A stretch of DNA of 64,000 bases from Callipepla californica brunnescens (GCA_023055505.1 JALIRH010000027.1:136501-200500), one strand, 5' to 3'. Shown: positions 1 through 13,600, counted from the first letter of the stretch. Numbers and translations: made by a program. The notes: generated by a model from the sequence alone, not told the origin.

Positions 1-3000
1 GCTTTTCACAATTTTTGCTTGCATCCTGTTATGTGAGTGAAAGATCCATCCACAAACATAAGAGAACTAGTCCACCAAATCCTAACCGTGCAAGCTAATC
101 CAGTCTTACAAGCCGAGGAAGCCCAGATCAGAAGTTTTTCTGTGTACAGGCAGAATTAATGGTGGACACATTCCCAAGTTAAGCCATACCTGTAATGCGT
201 ATTTTGTTCAGGTAAGAGTTACAAATTACTGTCTGTTAACCTCCTAGGTGACCTTTACTCAATTTGAACAGGTCCAACAGCTTTCTCTAAAAGGCATCTA
301 ACATCTCAAGTACTTTTGAATCACGCCATGCTATTTAGGTCTCCTACTTTTTGATGCTTCCTCCTCCACCACTCTTTCCTGCTTACAGATACTTGAAGAG
401 AGAACTTTTATTTACACATTTGATAATACTTTAGAAGCCCTGCTAAAATAAAAGTCCTTATCAAAAAGCTTTGTTTGAACTACAAGCAAACAGTAACCAC
501 CACAGCCTTGTCTGATCTAGGACTCCTCCCTGTCCCCAGATACATGAACAACAGTAACAAAACAAAGGCTGCATCAATTACACAGGAAAAAGCTATTCCT
601 TAGTACCAGCTGTACTGGCATTAACAAAAATCAGCATTATTTAAACATTAGCATTAAGTCTTTTGATTCCAGAAAGCCATTAGACTTGTCAGACATTAAT
701 TTCTATGAAATAAAAAGTTTTGAAACAATCCCTATTACTTAATTGGCCTGTCACTGTGCAGCTCATCTCTATAATCTTGCTTGGCTATGACACACTATCA
801 AGATATATACTGAAGCATAAAACATAAGTCAAACAGAATAGGTAGAACAAATGAAGGAGCAGATGCAGTTGGCAGAAAGTTTAGAAGCACAAGACACACT
901 CTCCCCAGAATAAGGCTTCTCTGAAAAGATGCTTTGACAGCATTATTTTTACATCTGAGTCCCATACCTAAATCTCCCTTGCAAAACGTTAAGTGCTGAT
1001 GACTGCTAGCACCCCAACACTCTCAGCTTTATAGTGACAGAGGAGTAATCAGATGCAATTTGCAATCAACAGTTAGGCAGCAGAGAAGTAAACTGAAAGA
1101 TCCTCCTGCAAAAAGGATTTATTTTTGTGAACCTAGAGTTAAATGAGCAACTGAACAGACTGTGCAGGTAGCCATCCTCTCAAAACAGAGAAAACATAAG
1201 AATTGGATGGATTCTCCAAGAATCCTTCTAAAATAACTAAGAAACAATCATACAAATCAGAGAAGTTCATGTACTCTCACAGCTTTGTGTTCAGTTACCA
1301 GAGACCTCCCATTTGCAATGAATTTACTAACTGTGCAAAACCTATGCGTCACTACGGCTCCTATTGTGTCTTCCTTGTCATGAAAGTATGACAACATGAA
1401 ACTGCTATAGGAGAACGAAGTCTTTGCACTGGACAATATTACTGCACATCATGCAAAACTCTTTGTCTACTACTAAGCATGATTCAGATAGTTTCGGAAT
1501 AGCACCTTACACACCATAGTGGGTCAACAGAGTAGGCCACAAAGTTCGACTTAAAGCAGCACAGAAAGATACCACAAGAAGGAACTTTCCAATGATACGC
1601 TGTTTTTCCATAGAATTTCCGCTCAGAAATAAAACTTGCAGCTACTGTCAGCTCCCCCTTCAGTAATCCACTTCAAATGAAGATCCAGATCCTAGCGGTA
1701 TCACACAACCTTATTGGGGTGTACTGACCACACTACTTACGTATGGTTAAATCCTCTAACATCTCTCAAGACTCAGCACTGGTGAGAGAAACTACTCACA
1801 GCAGTCCATACATAGTTCATCATACTAATTGCAATATTGTACCAGAAGGCAACTGGAAGATACAGGTTTCTCTGGACTGATTTAACTCCTCCAATAATTT
1901 TCTTCAGAATGGAGTTGGAGCAGATGCAGTCTGTACAAAACCAAGTAAAAAATGACGTTTCTCAGCACTGTCCTACAAAAAAAAAAAAAAAATTTGGGAA
2001 TTCTTTTCCCATTTCTACACCACAAACTGAATGGAGCACCTCAAGCTATACAGATTGTCATTGCCCCCTCCATTGGCCAGGCTGCCTTTAAAATCAATGT
2101 ATCAGCACGCACAGACAAGCCTTGAGATGCACCACACAGCTTTGCATTCTGCCTTGCCAGAAGCCCCAGCTTCCCAAATCAAAGGTAAAAGCAGCAGGTA
2201 GTCTACTCTGAGCATAGATTCACGTGGGACTCAGTGCAGCAGGATATTCCAGTTGACTGAAGCACTCTCAGATGAATACAAAAAGCAGCCTTCCTATCAA
2301 GTAACACATCACAATGGACATTTATTGTCCCAGACAAGTTTTCATCTTACCGTTTTCCTCACCTAAGCATAAAGCTCTGGGCCCCTGCAGAAACACAGAC
2401 CCTTCAGTCCACTTCAGCTGCTCTGCACTACAAACACCACTACACATAAACACAAAACATTCACCAAAGCCAAGGCAACCTGAGAAAATGCCAGACAACT
2501 TCTGTCTTGCCTGCTACACGCTGGTGTGAAGCAGCACACCCCCTCACCCAGCAAGCTCTTTGAGAAGAAAAAAAAAATACAAAGTAATCCAATCTACACA
2601 GTATCGGGTAAAAAAAAGATATTATTTAATAATCCAATCTATATAATATTGGGAAGGTTCTAACAGAAGATCATAAAGCATGCTTAACAATTCTTATTCA
2701 TTACTGCACTGCAGCAGAAAGAGTACCACAAAAGAGGGTCACAGCCACGTCCCTTGCTGCAGGCTGAGGCTCGGGTCACAGCAGCAGTGAAACGGGACAG
2801 TGCAGGAGCGCAGCAAGGAGGTCGTGGCTCCTGCAGGGGACAGCCTTCCCCTGATGCTCGGCCCACAGCCCGCGCGTGCTAAGGGCAAGGACGGAAAGTT
2901 TGGAGTAAGCGATCATAGCGGCTACCTCAAGAAAACCCCGGAACGTAGGGCTCCCAGCCTCCCTGGCAGCGCTCTCCAGCTACACGTTCAAAGTAAACAC

Positions 3001-3347
3001 AATAAATCAAACTCGATAAGCAAGAAAATAAATAAAGCGAATTAAAAAAGAAAACCTACAAACCCAACAGCCCACCGAAGCCTGAACTTTTATGACCGAG
3101 CTGAGACCACGTCCTCGGGAAAAGGGACTCCCAGGGCAGGGGACGCGTACGCCGCGAGCACCTGCCGGTCCCGCCAGAGAGGTTCCGGTGCAAAGCCCGC
3201 AGGGCACCGCGGTGCCTGGGTGGGGCCGCGGCCACCGCCTTGGGTACCGGCCCGGGCCTCCGAGAGCCTCCGAGAGCCCCCTCCCGCAGTCGGACCGTAC
3301 GCAAGAACCCCTAGTCCGGCCCAGGGCAGCGCATCTGCCACACTTAC
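1..3347 (-). other. Putative intron 1 of an upstream minus-strand gene (LLGL2 by synteny); no coding exon seen
   Basis: AT-rich sequence with only short, low-quality open frames. I could not find the expected first coding exon of LLGL2 or any other recognisable exon here. The assignment as an intron is inference: a strong minus-strand splice donor (GTAAGT, 3347 to 3342) ends a CpG-rich block, so transcription would continue leftwards through this stretch and off the window. A 15-16 nt poly-A run lies near 1977-1991. No recognisable CR1 fragment was seen. Confidence 0.35.
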
Positions 3348-3660
3348 CCGCGGGGGAGAGAGACTGGGGGGGAAGGGGGGCGGGAGGGGGGGGCGGAGCC
3401 GAGCCGAGCCGCCCCGGCCTCGCTTCGTTCCGCGTTCGCTCCCCCTTCTCTGCGCGGCGCCGGCCTCACTGGCCACCTCCGGGAGGGGCGCGGCGGGGCG
3501 GGCACTCGCGTACAAACTGTGCTCCCAGGGCGGGGCTTTGCCTATAAACCACCTCCCCCAGGAGCGTTCCACATGCAAATCGTCGGATCCTCCTCCTCTT
3601 CCCTCTTCCAGCCGCCGCGGCAGGGCTAATTCAGCTCCAGGTCCGCTACGAGCCAATCAC
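3348..3660 (-). promoter_or_regulatory. CpG-island promoter and non-coding first exon of a minus-strand gene, probably LLGL2
   Basis: This is the core of a CpG island that spans about 3.1-3.72 kb. Read on the minus strand it shows, in order, an inverted CCAAT box (ATTGG, 3657-3653), a perfect octamer ATTTGCAT (3580-3573), a TATA-like TTTATAG (3548-3542), and then a splice donor CGCGG/GTAAGTG with the exon ending at 3348. Initiation near 3510-3520 would give a non-coding exon of about 165 nt. As I recall, human LLGL2 follows TSEN54 in the same orientation, so LLGL2 is the expected owner, but no coding sequence proves it. Open frames of 150-190 codons across this block are GC-rich artefacts. 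The plus strand reads TATAAA at the same place, so weak bidirectional activity is possible. Confidence 0.45.
3366..3393 (+). other. G-quadruplex-type motif within the putative first exon
   Basis: The plus strand carries G runs of 7, 6, 3 and 8 separated by one or two bases, which satisfies the usual four-run G4 pattern. It sits just upstream (in the minus-strand sense) of the donor at 3347, so the G-rich strand is the template of the putative minus-strand transcript. The pattern is seen directly; folding is inferred. Confidence 0.6.
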
Positions 3661-3724
3661 AAAGCACCTGCTGCACCCACCGCCCCATGGGCGGTCCCTA
3701 GTTCCCTTCCTCGCCCCCCACCCC

Positions 3725-4615
3725 CCCGCTAACAAGCGGTACGCCCGGTAGGCTCGGGTAGGTGCAGACGCGTGAGGAGCGAGGAACTGGTGGTCAGGGC
3801 CGGGAAAGACGGTTCTCATGCTTTGTCAGGCCCTTTGCCACTTTCAGATGTGGTGCTGAACAAAGCAGGTTCTCGGTTCTTCCTGCAGTGGTTTTTAAGT
3901 TGTAATCGTTTTGCGCTGAATCAGAGAGTCTCTGCCCTAGTGAAACTCAATAGGTGGTTCTTGTAGAGTTCATCAATGCAATTCCACTTTAGCATAAGCA
4001 GATGAGACTAAAATCAACAGGAACGAGTCTGACCTTATTCTAGGACAAACAAGATCTCCGTATGTCACACTAGAGCTCTTTTGGCTGTTTCTGTTCTTAG
4101 AAATTCTCTTCCCACTGCCTTCAATCTGCAACAGTCTGGGAGAAAGCTGAGGGTGCAAGCTGGAACCATCAACAGCCCCAGGTTCTAAAGAGTACTACTA
4201 GAGCAAAGATGAAGACTGGGCAGAGAGAAAAAGGAGTGTAGGAGGAGCTGTTAGACCCTTAACTTAGCAGAGTCCTGCTCAATTCCAGCATCTGATAAAC
4301 ACAAGTATGTGACTGAAACAGGAACAAGCATGGTGCTTGCAGCAGATTGCTGCTGCTCTGGGCTACAATACTTCTGACCATGCAGGAGGGAGATGGCAAG
4401 GTGCTGTGTGCCAACAGGAACTGCATGGGGAAGCAGACTCCCCCAGGCTCAGTCATGCTGCCCTCCTAGGAACAAGGATCCAAACACAGGCATGGTTGCA
4501 GGATTATGAGAAGGCATTCACCCAATGGTGCTACTAGGGGCCCAGCAGTTTCCCCAGAATGCCTCTCTCTGTGTAACTCACAAACATTTCTGTGGAAGAA
4601 CCAGACTGAGAAGCT
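3725..4615. other. Intergenic spacer between the CpG-island promoter and the TSEN54 3' end
   Basis: About 0.9 kb with no recognisable exon, repeat or RNA gene. It separates the first-exon promoter on the left from the probable TSEN54 cleavage site on the right, so two minus-strand genes lie in tandem about 1 kb apart. Confidence 0.5.
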
Positions 4616-5788
4616 TGCAGTGTTGGAAAAGGTTCTTTATTGCTTAAACTTCTCCCCACCTCCAAAAGGAACTAAAAAATTATAATTTAAGATGGATCTA
4701 GAACAGTTACTGTTACGCTTCTGAAGAACGTAGATACTGAACACAGCTGGGCCCAGTGCCCACTGAGCAGATTTTCTGGCACCTGACACTGGTACTTTTG
4801 CATAGAAGCTAAAGAAAATTTAGTACCTGGATATGACAGAGGAAGGCTCACATGATAAGGCCTTGAAAGCAAAGATGTCCCTGGTTTGGAGTACAACAGC
4901 CACAGGCTTGGAAGGCTCAGGAGGCATTTCTACCTTCATTCTTTATTCAGGGATCTCTCACTTGAGAAAGACAGAAAAAGATTCACAGCCAAGAAAGAGG
5001 ATGTCAGGTTAAAACAGGGACTACAGTAAAGCCCTGCTGAGACAACAGATACAGCATGCCAATACTGGTGGTATAACTTTAATATGGCATAATGCTGTAC
5101 AGCCAAAATACACCTCAGCCCAACTACAACAGCAGGAGGCTGGGCACCATCTGCAGTGCTTTGGGGCCTTCTGCTATCTCTGAGTGATGAAATAGTGTAA
5201 AAGGCACTGAGCCTCCAATTCTCAAGTGCCTGGAAACTTTTCTCAGTGTGGCTGAATTTTATGGCTGTTTCATTTTCAACTACTGGATCAGATTCTGATC
5301 TGTTGGTGCAATTGAAAGACAGAGGTTCAGGATAGCACCACTGATCTGATCAGCTTTTTCTGCGCCTGGCTGATGTCACTGACTCCAATTATTCAGCTGG
5401 CCTAGCACAGTGGTTCCTAGCATATGGCAAGGGCTTTACAGCAGTAGAGTGCTTTCTAATGGTCCACAGATCAGCCATGATATGGGAAAGGCAGATTAGG
5501 GGCCCACAACACGAGAAAGCTGGAGAACCAATGCCCTCAAGAACAAAGCAGTGTGTACTCCGGTCCAGAAACGCCCAGCTAAGCCACTGTTTTCAGTGCA
5601 TTTTGCTGTCATGTATGAGCCGTTCCCCAGCTGGGTGAAGCCTCTAACAGCAAATACAGTGCTACCACCCGAAGTTCTGTCTGGTTATCACAGACTCTAT
5701 TTTCTATAATATTTAATTAATCAAGAAAGTAGATCCTGAGCGAAGATCCTTCCTTCACCCCGCATCATTTAAGTTAATGTCAATTATT
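4616..5788 (-). other. TSEN54: TSEN54 3' untranslated region with poly(A) signal
   Basis: Non-coding sequence downstream of the TSEN54 stop codon (5791-5789). Canonical AATAAA signals occur on the minus strand at 4947-4942 and 4641-4636. The second is followed by a stretch that would place cleavage near 4610-4620. The 3' UTR would then be 0.8-1.2 kb. Which signal is used cannot be told from sequence alone. Confidence 0.5.
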
Positions 5789-8700
5789 TCAGAAATTGAC
5801 ATCAACTGGCAGCTTGAACTCCTTCAGCGAGTAGAAGGCAATTTCTCCATGGTCCACCAGTGCAAAGACCACTGGGACGTCCCCACTCTGATATGTAACC
5901 TGCTTCAAAGCCTGAAGGGATGGGATCTGCTTGTCAAAGCTGTAGAAAGAAAAATATATATTCTTGCTGTGAGAGCAATGGGATAAACAAATTTGTCCTG
6001 GTCAGGGAAAACAGCTCCTTCTGGTCTTAGCTGTCAGTAAGCCTCTCCATCCTTTTCAAACAAAGCAGGAAGCTGCCAACCACCCAAAAAGCACGTTATA
6101 TGTTGGGAACTGGAAGCTGACAAATCCTTTTGCCAAAAATAAAGGCATCTGCACAATTCTCCACACTGTGCCTATCAAACACATCTCACAGTGCTGCTGG
6201 CACATTGCCAATCCAATCTTAAAAACTTTGTGTTTGCAACATCTTTAGGTTACTGGGATCTACACCTGACTGTTTTTTCTCTCCTTTGAATTCTACAGAG
6301 TTTGCTCTTAGATGGAAATGCTTATGCAGCAAAGATCATCCTACTTGCCAGTGGCACAGACTTTTGTCAAACTGCACTACTGCCTTCCTTCCCCTGTTTA
6401 CTACAGCTGCACAGAGTGGAAGAGGTACAGTTTTCATATACCAAAATTAGGAAAGGCGGGGCCAGAACTCTGTACCTACCTTCAGAATTTAACTCTTAGA
6501 TTCCAGCAAGAAAGGGAAACACCTATCTTCTGTTTGTACTCATTTTAAAGTTACGTATGGCAAAGACTAAAATACTAAACTCATGGCCCTGAGCTTGCCA
6601 CAAGCTCTAGTAAAATGCATCTCTGAAGAAAGCCACATGGATCAGCACTGGCTAAAGATTCAGCCACCTTACAAAACTGAGCTAAGACTATGCAAGTTTC
6701 ACAAGCACTGCATAAATATAACTGTGGCTTGTTATTCCTGACTCCAGTAACCTTTACAGACATGTAACACATTGATTACCAAACAGAGTGGATCGGTTGA
6801 CTGCAAGGTCTGCACTAAAAAAGCAACAACAGCTTGGGCAAGACCATCCTCCCAAGGGAGGCATTATGATGAACTGCAAAGCTCACAAGATCCTGGGTCA
6901 TTCACAGATCATTAGGATTTACTGCAAACTTCAAATCACAGCACAAGACCCATATATACCTCTGTACACACATCCTGACATACGGCTTCCCAGGATTTGT
7001 CTTCTTAAATGTGGCCACAGCATCCGCTTGATATACATTGAAGTCTATCTTGATACTCTCCAAACTCTCTTGTAGCCTACAGGAGAGGAATAACATGCAC
7101 ATAAGGGTTTGAAACACCTCAGGGTAAAGATGGAGTAGATAAAGAACAAAAGTGCTAGAAGCCTGACTAGTTTGAGTCATTTGAAAGGCTTTTCTCTTTA
7201 AGAGACTGAACCTGAGGCTGTTACAGTTACTTTCTAGATCTTCCACTTTCTGTAAGCACATCAGAGCAAGCTGCCACCTGCCTTTCATTGCAATCCCTTG
7301 CAACAGGTACCACCAAAAGATACAGAAGCAAAGCACTGCTTCTACAGAGACAACATAAAACTAACAAACACTTTGAGGCAGGAGCAGAACCAGAAATCCC
7401 ATGGCCCAAGCTTTACCACCCTTGCAGCAGGGATGGCAGCACATTCCAGAGACGAGTTACACATAAAATCCAACCAAACCTCTTGAGATCACCTGGCTGG
7501 TGTGCAGAAAGGGAACAGTGAGAAAAAGAGACGAATCCTAACTTCATAATCAGCGTGGAATGCCCCATCTGTTACTGCAGCCCTGTCTCTCTGATCCAGT
7601 GCTTCACACAAATGCCAGACACCCACTACGGATGCATCAGAATCCCAGATATCAGACAGCTCCTAAGCTGGTGTTGTGAGCATCTCACAAATCTCACAAG
7701 TTGGGACAGGCACAGGACAGTCCAGCCACACACCCTACCAGTTAAGAGCTGCCTGGCTGGATACTAACCGGGAGGCTCCATCCAGTATGTGGGAGGGCTG
7801 CAGCACACTGATCTGCTGGAGGACTACAGCTGGAAGAAGGAAGAACAGGTAAGAATCAGACCAGCTACTTCTGTCCCAGGACACTCCAAGCTCTCCACCA
7901 CCATCCACTCACAAGTCTTCCTCCAACAATAGCTGACAGCACCGTCACTAGCGTCACCACTGGCTACTTCAAAGACTTCTTCATCTCCTCCCAGCACACA
8001 GCCCAGAACATACCGCAAGTGCTTTGCAACTTGCTGGCCCTGATTTCACATGCCTAATAGCCTAGCAGGAAGGACTGAAATACAGCAAGATATCAAGAAT
8101 TCACTAGAAAACCTCCCAAGGCCCTGTCATCATGACATTTGAGTGGGCTACAAGAGATGGAAAGGCTAGAGGACAAGCTCTCTTCCCTCTCTGCTATCTG
8201 TGCTTAGCTTACCTGTGCCTACTTTGCCTAGACCTTCTAAACAAGATTTTCCTTCTCAAGGCGCTACCCCCCTAAACTGATATTTAGTTTCTCCAGGTCA
8301 TCCTTTTTGCTGCTGCATAAATTTGATTTCCACAGAGCCGTGCAAGGGTGACAGTGTGTATGAACTTCACAGTCTCTCATAGCCCCTACCTGATGAGGTA
8401 GCTTCCTCTGGCTGCAGAAGCGGTGTGACAGCTTGGTCCCACAGATGTGGCGGTCGTCTCCAAACTCTCTGCTGGCTCCTCCGTCTCAAAAGAGCCTTGT
8501 ATTCCTGCCAGTTGAAGCAGCACCTCACCTCCCTGTCAGCATTGATACTGCTCTTGTACTTGCTTTCCCTCTCCCGCTGCTCTCTTTCCTTCTGTGATAG
8601 CTTCTCCTTTCTTTGGTTGATGCGTCTGCACCAGGAGGTTGCATCAACTTCCCTCCCTGGCACATTTTCTGGCAGAAGCTTGTTGTCAGGTGAGGGCAGA

Positions 8701-11700
8701 TGTATACATGGCTGATCTGGGGCCACATTTGGCAAGATGATGGAGGTAAAATCCCAGTGTGGTGCATGGGTGGCAGCACTGCTCACCTTCTGATCTCCAG
8801 TCCCCAAAATCCTGGAAGGGCTCTGGGAGTTCTTTTGTCCTGTATCAAGAGGAACTGGGTTTGATGTTACAGACTGCTCCTCTCTATTGCCAGTAACCAA
8901 TTCCTTTAGTTGTTCTGACAATGGCTTCTCATCCAAGGGAATGCAGCTGAATTCTCCACAGTCTTCTCCACCTTTTTCACAGGTCCCTTCAGCTTTCAGA
9001 AAGTCCTCAGATACCTTATATTTCTTCTCACATGATCTAAAGACAGAAACAGCAGCATGTAAAACATAAAGGGTTAGTGGTGATATATTAATTCCCTTTA
9101 AATCCTGCTTTCTCCAATATAATAGCAAGAACGCACTCTGCTGTGCCTGAAGGAAGGATGGCAAGGGAATCCAGCAGCCTCCGAGACAGGTCTGCTCACC
9201 CCTGACCACAACCCTCTCGGCTGGAATGACGATATATGCTTAACAGTAGGAAAAAACAAACAAAACAAACAAACAGGCCAAAACCAAACTGAGATTGCCA
9301 GAAGTAGAATAAACGTCTCAGCAACCCTGGATGAGGTTCAACTTCCACATCCAAGAGAATCTCAGTCTGGATTTGTATACACATTCTCAACTCACCCTGC
9401 AGCTTCCACACATCTTGTATGCTGAACCAAGTGCGTACACGCAAATGCTGTGGATATCGGCTGAACTGAGCAAGCCTCAGATACCAGCACTACTAGCCAC
9501 ACAAACCTTTCTGTGTATGTCTCAATGGTACCTGGCACCAGTCCCTGGCATACAGAAAAGATCGAACAGTTTTGAAACAAGCAGTTTTATCTCCCACTTC
9601 CAAAAACTTCACAGCTCTTTGGGCACCAAATTATTTAGTAACAGGAAGGAACCTGCAGATCAGCATCTTCCTCCCTGTTTTTTAAAGAAGGATGCCATCT
9701 ACTGGAAACTTTCATAATTATAATAGCAAAATTAGTAAAAAATACAAAAGAACATAATGACAATTTCTAGAGCTATATACAAGGATCAGGACCCAACTAC
9801 GCCCTTTGCTGTGCAGTCCTAACACACATCAAGGCATCAGAAAAAGTGAAAAAATGGACACTGTTGTGTATCTGCTCCCTCTAAAATAGGAGATAAGACA
9901 TCTGCGCTGATCTCTTCCCCTTCCATTTTGAAATCACTGCATTTAGGAAGCTTAGCAGCATCCCATTAGCCCTGGATGACGTACAGACATGACAGAAGAG
10001 AACACTGCAAATAGCCATGAATAGCACTGCTGTGCTTAGGAATGTCACCACACAAAGCAGCTGCTCCTGAGCCAGCAGGGCCTGGGAGAGCATGGAAGGC
10101 AGCTTGGGGCTACACTCTTACCCAGGGCTGGAATTCCTCCTCCTTTTGTGATGCGGTTTCCCAGAGCTCATGCAATGACTTTCCAGGTTTAGTTGCCTCT
10201 CATAGGGTGACAGGACAGTGCTGCAAGGAGACACCAACAGAGACTGAGAGTATGGCAGAGTAGTGAAAATACTCTTTTGCTCAACCACCAGAAAACAGCA
10301 GCAAAAAGTTTTTTTTTTTTTTCCCCAGGAAAAATAAATTTACAAGAAGGACCAAAGTCACCCTATATTCATGCTACACTTCATATTAACAGTAACCTCC
10401 TCACAGGGAAAGAAGAAGAAAAGGTAGAGTGCCACTTTTAGCCTTTAATTCTCCCAAGACATGGAATGCAGGGTCAAAGTCCTCTTCTCTGTTCCGTGAG
10501 AGCCACGGAGTGGGCACAGGGCTACTCAAGGTCTTGAGAGAGGAGAAAGCAACATGGGAAAAGCTGATTACCTGGGGTTGAATCTCAGTACAATATAGCC
10601 CAGCTGCTTCAAGTGGCTGAACACCTTGGAGTGAAGGAAAATAAGAAGGTTAAGTGTCTGTCCTAACACCAAACAATCTGCCTCAGTTCTGCTGCAATTA
10701 TGTAAACATTGTATGACACAGGCAGAGGAAAAAAACACTAAAGGTTAGAAGCCAGAGCAAAGATAGGAAAACAAGAAGTGATCATCTGGAAGAAGATGAG
10801 TAGGGGTGGTGGCAGGGGGGAAAACTCAAAACTACTCCACTTTCCTTCTTGTCTACCCTATCCCTGGAAAAGGTCACGATGCAAAGGCTTGGCTCCCTGC
10901 TTACATCCTCTGCTGGAGCTCCCAGCGCACCTGGTAATGTAGCAGGTTCATTGCCTCCTGGGACAGCAGAATCTCATAGGCCTCCTGGATTGACATGGGC
11001 ACATCTTTGTAGAAGAGCTGGAGAGAGCCCTGCGGGGATAAAGACTGATGTTTAGAGAATCACAGGGAACAAATCTATGCAAGGTCATAACAGCATCTTT
11101 TTACTGGTCCCAATAGCTGGTCCTAGCACTCTTCTTGCCTTCCCATGCACTTCTAGATTCCTATATACAGTCCCTCCTCAACGCTACAGTTTTAGCTGCG
11201 AGGTAAGAAGTTGTCATCCAAAGCTGTCAGCTCCTCCCCCAGCACTGCCCTTTAGTGGTACCACTGCATCTACTCAACTATTGAAATACCGTTGTTTTGT
11301 GAGAGTCAAAATTGAAGGAAATTATCTCAGTGATTCAGGACACAGCACAACTACAAAACATTTAGGACTAGCAACATGGAGAGAGCTAAGGAAGGGGAAC
11401 TGAAGGCATCTTCAGATACTAACAGCTGGTGGCTCCTTAAACATTTACTGCGCTCTCAATTCCAGAGGTAAATTTCCCCAGGCAACAGCAATTAACCTCC
11501 AGAGGCTATGCCTCTTTTTCCAAAAACAGGCAAATAAAAAACATCTAGCTTGTCTTCTTGGCTTCTTGGGATGAATTCTGTACTTAACAGAAATGTTGTT
11601 TATGATCTACTGTCAAACTGCAAGAGGCAAAAAGCATCAATTAAATCCTTATTGAAGTAACTATATATCACTACATGCCCATAATCTGATCAACGGGAAA

Positions 11701-13453
11701 AAAAGCTCCCCTTTAGATTGGTGCACCTACTGCAGTAGTAACAGCAGTCAGTGAAGAGAAAGGCCAGAGTTATTACTGCTTTACTAACAGCAATTCAGAA
11801 CATCCAGACACTTTCCTAGTTTCTACCATCATATTTGATGTATGAGTAGGATAAAAACAATACCAGCTGGATAAACTGGTTACTGATCCAACTGACACAT
11901 CCTATCAGCAGCACAAAGACTACTTTAGAATGCAACACGTGAACCCATGGCCTACAGACCAACATCACTGTCAGCAAACAGGCTAAAAGAGACAACACCT
12001 TGAGAACCATACATTTAACTGCTCAAATTGCAGCAATAATCAATATGTAAGCTGACTTTAGACTTGAGTCAAAAGGGGAGTAAACATCTCCTTAAGTCAT
12101 TCATGAAAAGCCCAATGCTCCCATCTATGTGCAAGTAGCCTACTTACACACTCCATCAGGTACAAAGCCTCTTCAGGCAGCAGACACTGTTTGCCATGCT
12201 CTGAGAACCCCATGGTGTGCCAGAACTTCCCCTGGAACAGAAGCAAAAAACTATGATGGACTTTGGCTGTTCTCTGCTGACAACCAGGCTCTCTCCCATT
12301 TCAAGCATCAAAACAAGGAGTTGCCAGCAGGAGATGATGGTACTGAGTACACTCTGCAGCAGACTCACCGCAGGGGACTCCAGCTCCACAATGCCCTGTT
12401 CTGGCTTCCATACGGCTTTCACCAGATTCCCCCTGAGAAGGTTAAAAAAAATATTTATTTATTTAACTACGAGCATGTTCTACAATCAACCACAAGCAAC
12501 TCCTGTTCTAGCAATTTAACAAGCTCAGAAAGGTGTCAAACAGCAGCAAGCTTTCAGATGGTAAGTCCTGAGGAAGCCACAATCCTTTGGGTCTAGCAAT
12601 GCCAGGTGAGGATTTGATCATCACCTGCTAGTCGACAGCACCTCCAAGCAGTACCCAGATGCCTTGCATCTTTCTGGAGACTCAGCTACATGCTTACTAC
12701 CTCAATCTCCCTGTGTCGGGGGATATTATGTGAAAGGAACTTTAACCATTCACACAGCTCTCCCATTCTAAAGTCTCCATTGCTGCTCCAGACACATGCT
12801 TATGGATATGCAGTGGAAGACAACAACCCACTCAACCTTGCCTGAAAGCCTATACAACTTCATGCAAAGGGTTTTCACCGCTTGGCACAGACAGAAAATC
12901 TGCTACCACAGAACTGCAGGAGGAGTGCCTGGTAGCTGTAGACAACTCCCAAGAAACCACGAGTTCCAGAATACAGCAGAAGCCACAACAACTGATGCAT
13001 AAGGTGCAACGAGAACCTCCCGAACCGCAGCACCGCTGACACGCGGCCTGCAGGCCCGCCCAACAGCACCAAGGGGACGCAAGGACCCGTCCAAACCGGC
13101 CACGCTGCCCCCTGCCGCCTGGATCCAGGCTCGAGGCCCAGAGACTTACGGCCGTGCCACGCGCTCCTCGGCCAGCTGCCGCTGCTGCTCCTCCAGGTAT
13201 AACCGCAGACGCTCAGCTTGCTCGGCGGAGCCGTCGGGCGCGAAGTCCTTCTGGCCGCAGGAATGCCGACGGCCCTTATTCCACCTGCGGGGAGAGAGAT
13301 GAAAAGCGTTCAGAGCACAGAAGCACCAGCTCAAGCACAGCCACCTCCCACTGCACCATCAGCGTCGCCACCCCCATCCCCGTCTCAGCCTTTTAGGACC
13401 TCTCCCGCCCGCGCTGCCCCGTACCTCAGCTGGCGCGAGCCGCCCGGCTCCAT
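5789..13453 (-). CDS. TSEN54: tRNA splicing endonuclease subunit SEN54, 11 coding exons, 512 aa
   Basis: Structural, non-catalytic subunit of the nuclear TSEN complex (with TSEN2, TSEN34, TSEN15), which excises tRNA introns. Exons, high to low: 13453-13425, 13284-13150, 12432-12369, 12231-12148, 11029-10931, 10624-10572, 10220-10122, 9036-8390, 7829-7769, 7076-6960, 5939-5789. All junctions are GT-AG and stay in frame, giving 1539 nt with TGA at 5791-5789. Human TSEN54 is 526 aa as I recall. Recognisable blocks are [17 protein letters not shown] (about 26-42), the Sen54 N-terminal region (about 55-160, with [10 protein letters not shown]), and a low-complexity middle mostly in exon 8 that ends in the basic [13 protein letters not shown] segment. 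The C-terminal endonuclease-like domain has [14 protein letters not shown] and PGKPYVRMC (exon 10), then [20 protein letters not shown] (exon 11). The start codon in exon 1 lies at the edge of a CpG island and begins MEPGG, resembling the human start. Confidence 0.95.
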
Positions 13454-13600
13454 GAGCGCACGCCGCGGCGGCCCCAGCTCCGGCGGAGCGCTGTGAGGGC
13501 TTAGCACGCCCCCTGGCGACTCGGAGGGCGCTCGGAGCAGGGGACAGCCGCAGCGTGTCGGCGGCGCGCGTGGCGCCGTGCCCCAAATGAGCAGAAAAGC
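13030..13600 (-). promoter_or_regulatory. TSEN54: CpG-island promoter of TSEN54
   Basis: CpG-dense block spanning coding exons 1 and 2 and about 150 bp upstream of the start codon at 13453. No TATA box is evident. A CTCF-like site on the minus strand (CGCCCCCTGGCGA on plus, 13507-13519) lies about 55 bp upstream of the ATG. It matches 11 of 13 positions of the core consensus, by eye. A perfect three-unit heat-shock element lies further upstream at 13816-13828. Confidence 0.7.

Noticed and set aside
1..3000. Search for the LLGL2 first coding exon
   Set aside because: No minus-strand sequence resembling the LLGL2 amino terminus was found, so only a promoter and non-coding exon are proposed.
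3090..3656. 188-codon minus-strand and 151- to 170-codon plus-strand frames in the first CpG island
   Set aside because: Arg/Pro/Gly-rich translations in overlapping frames on both strands are the expected result of high GC and stop-codon scarcity.
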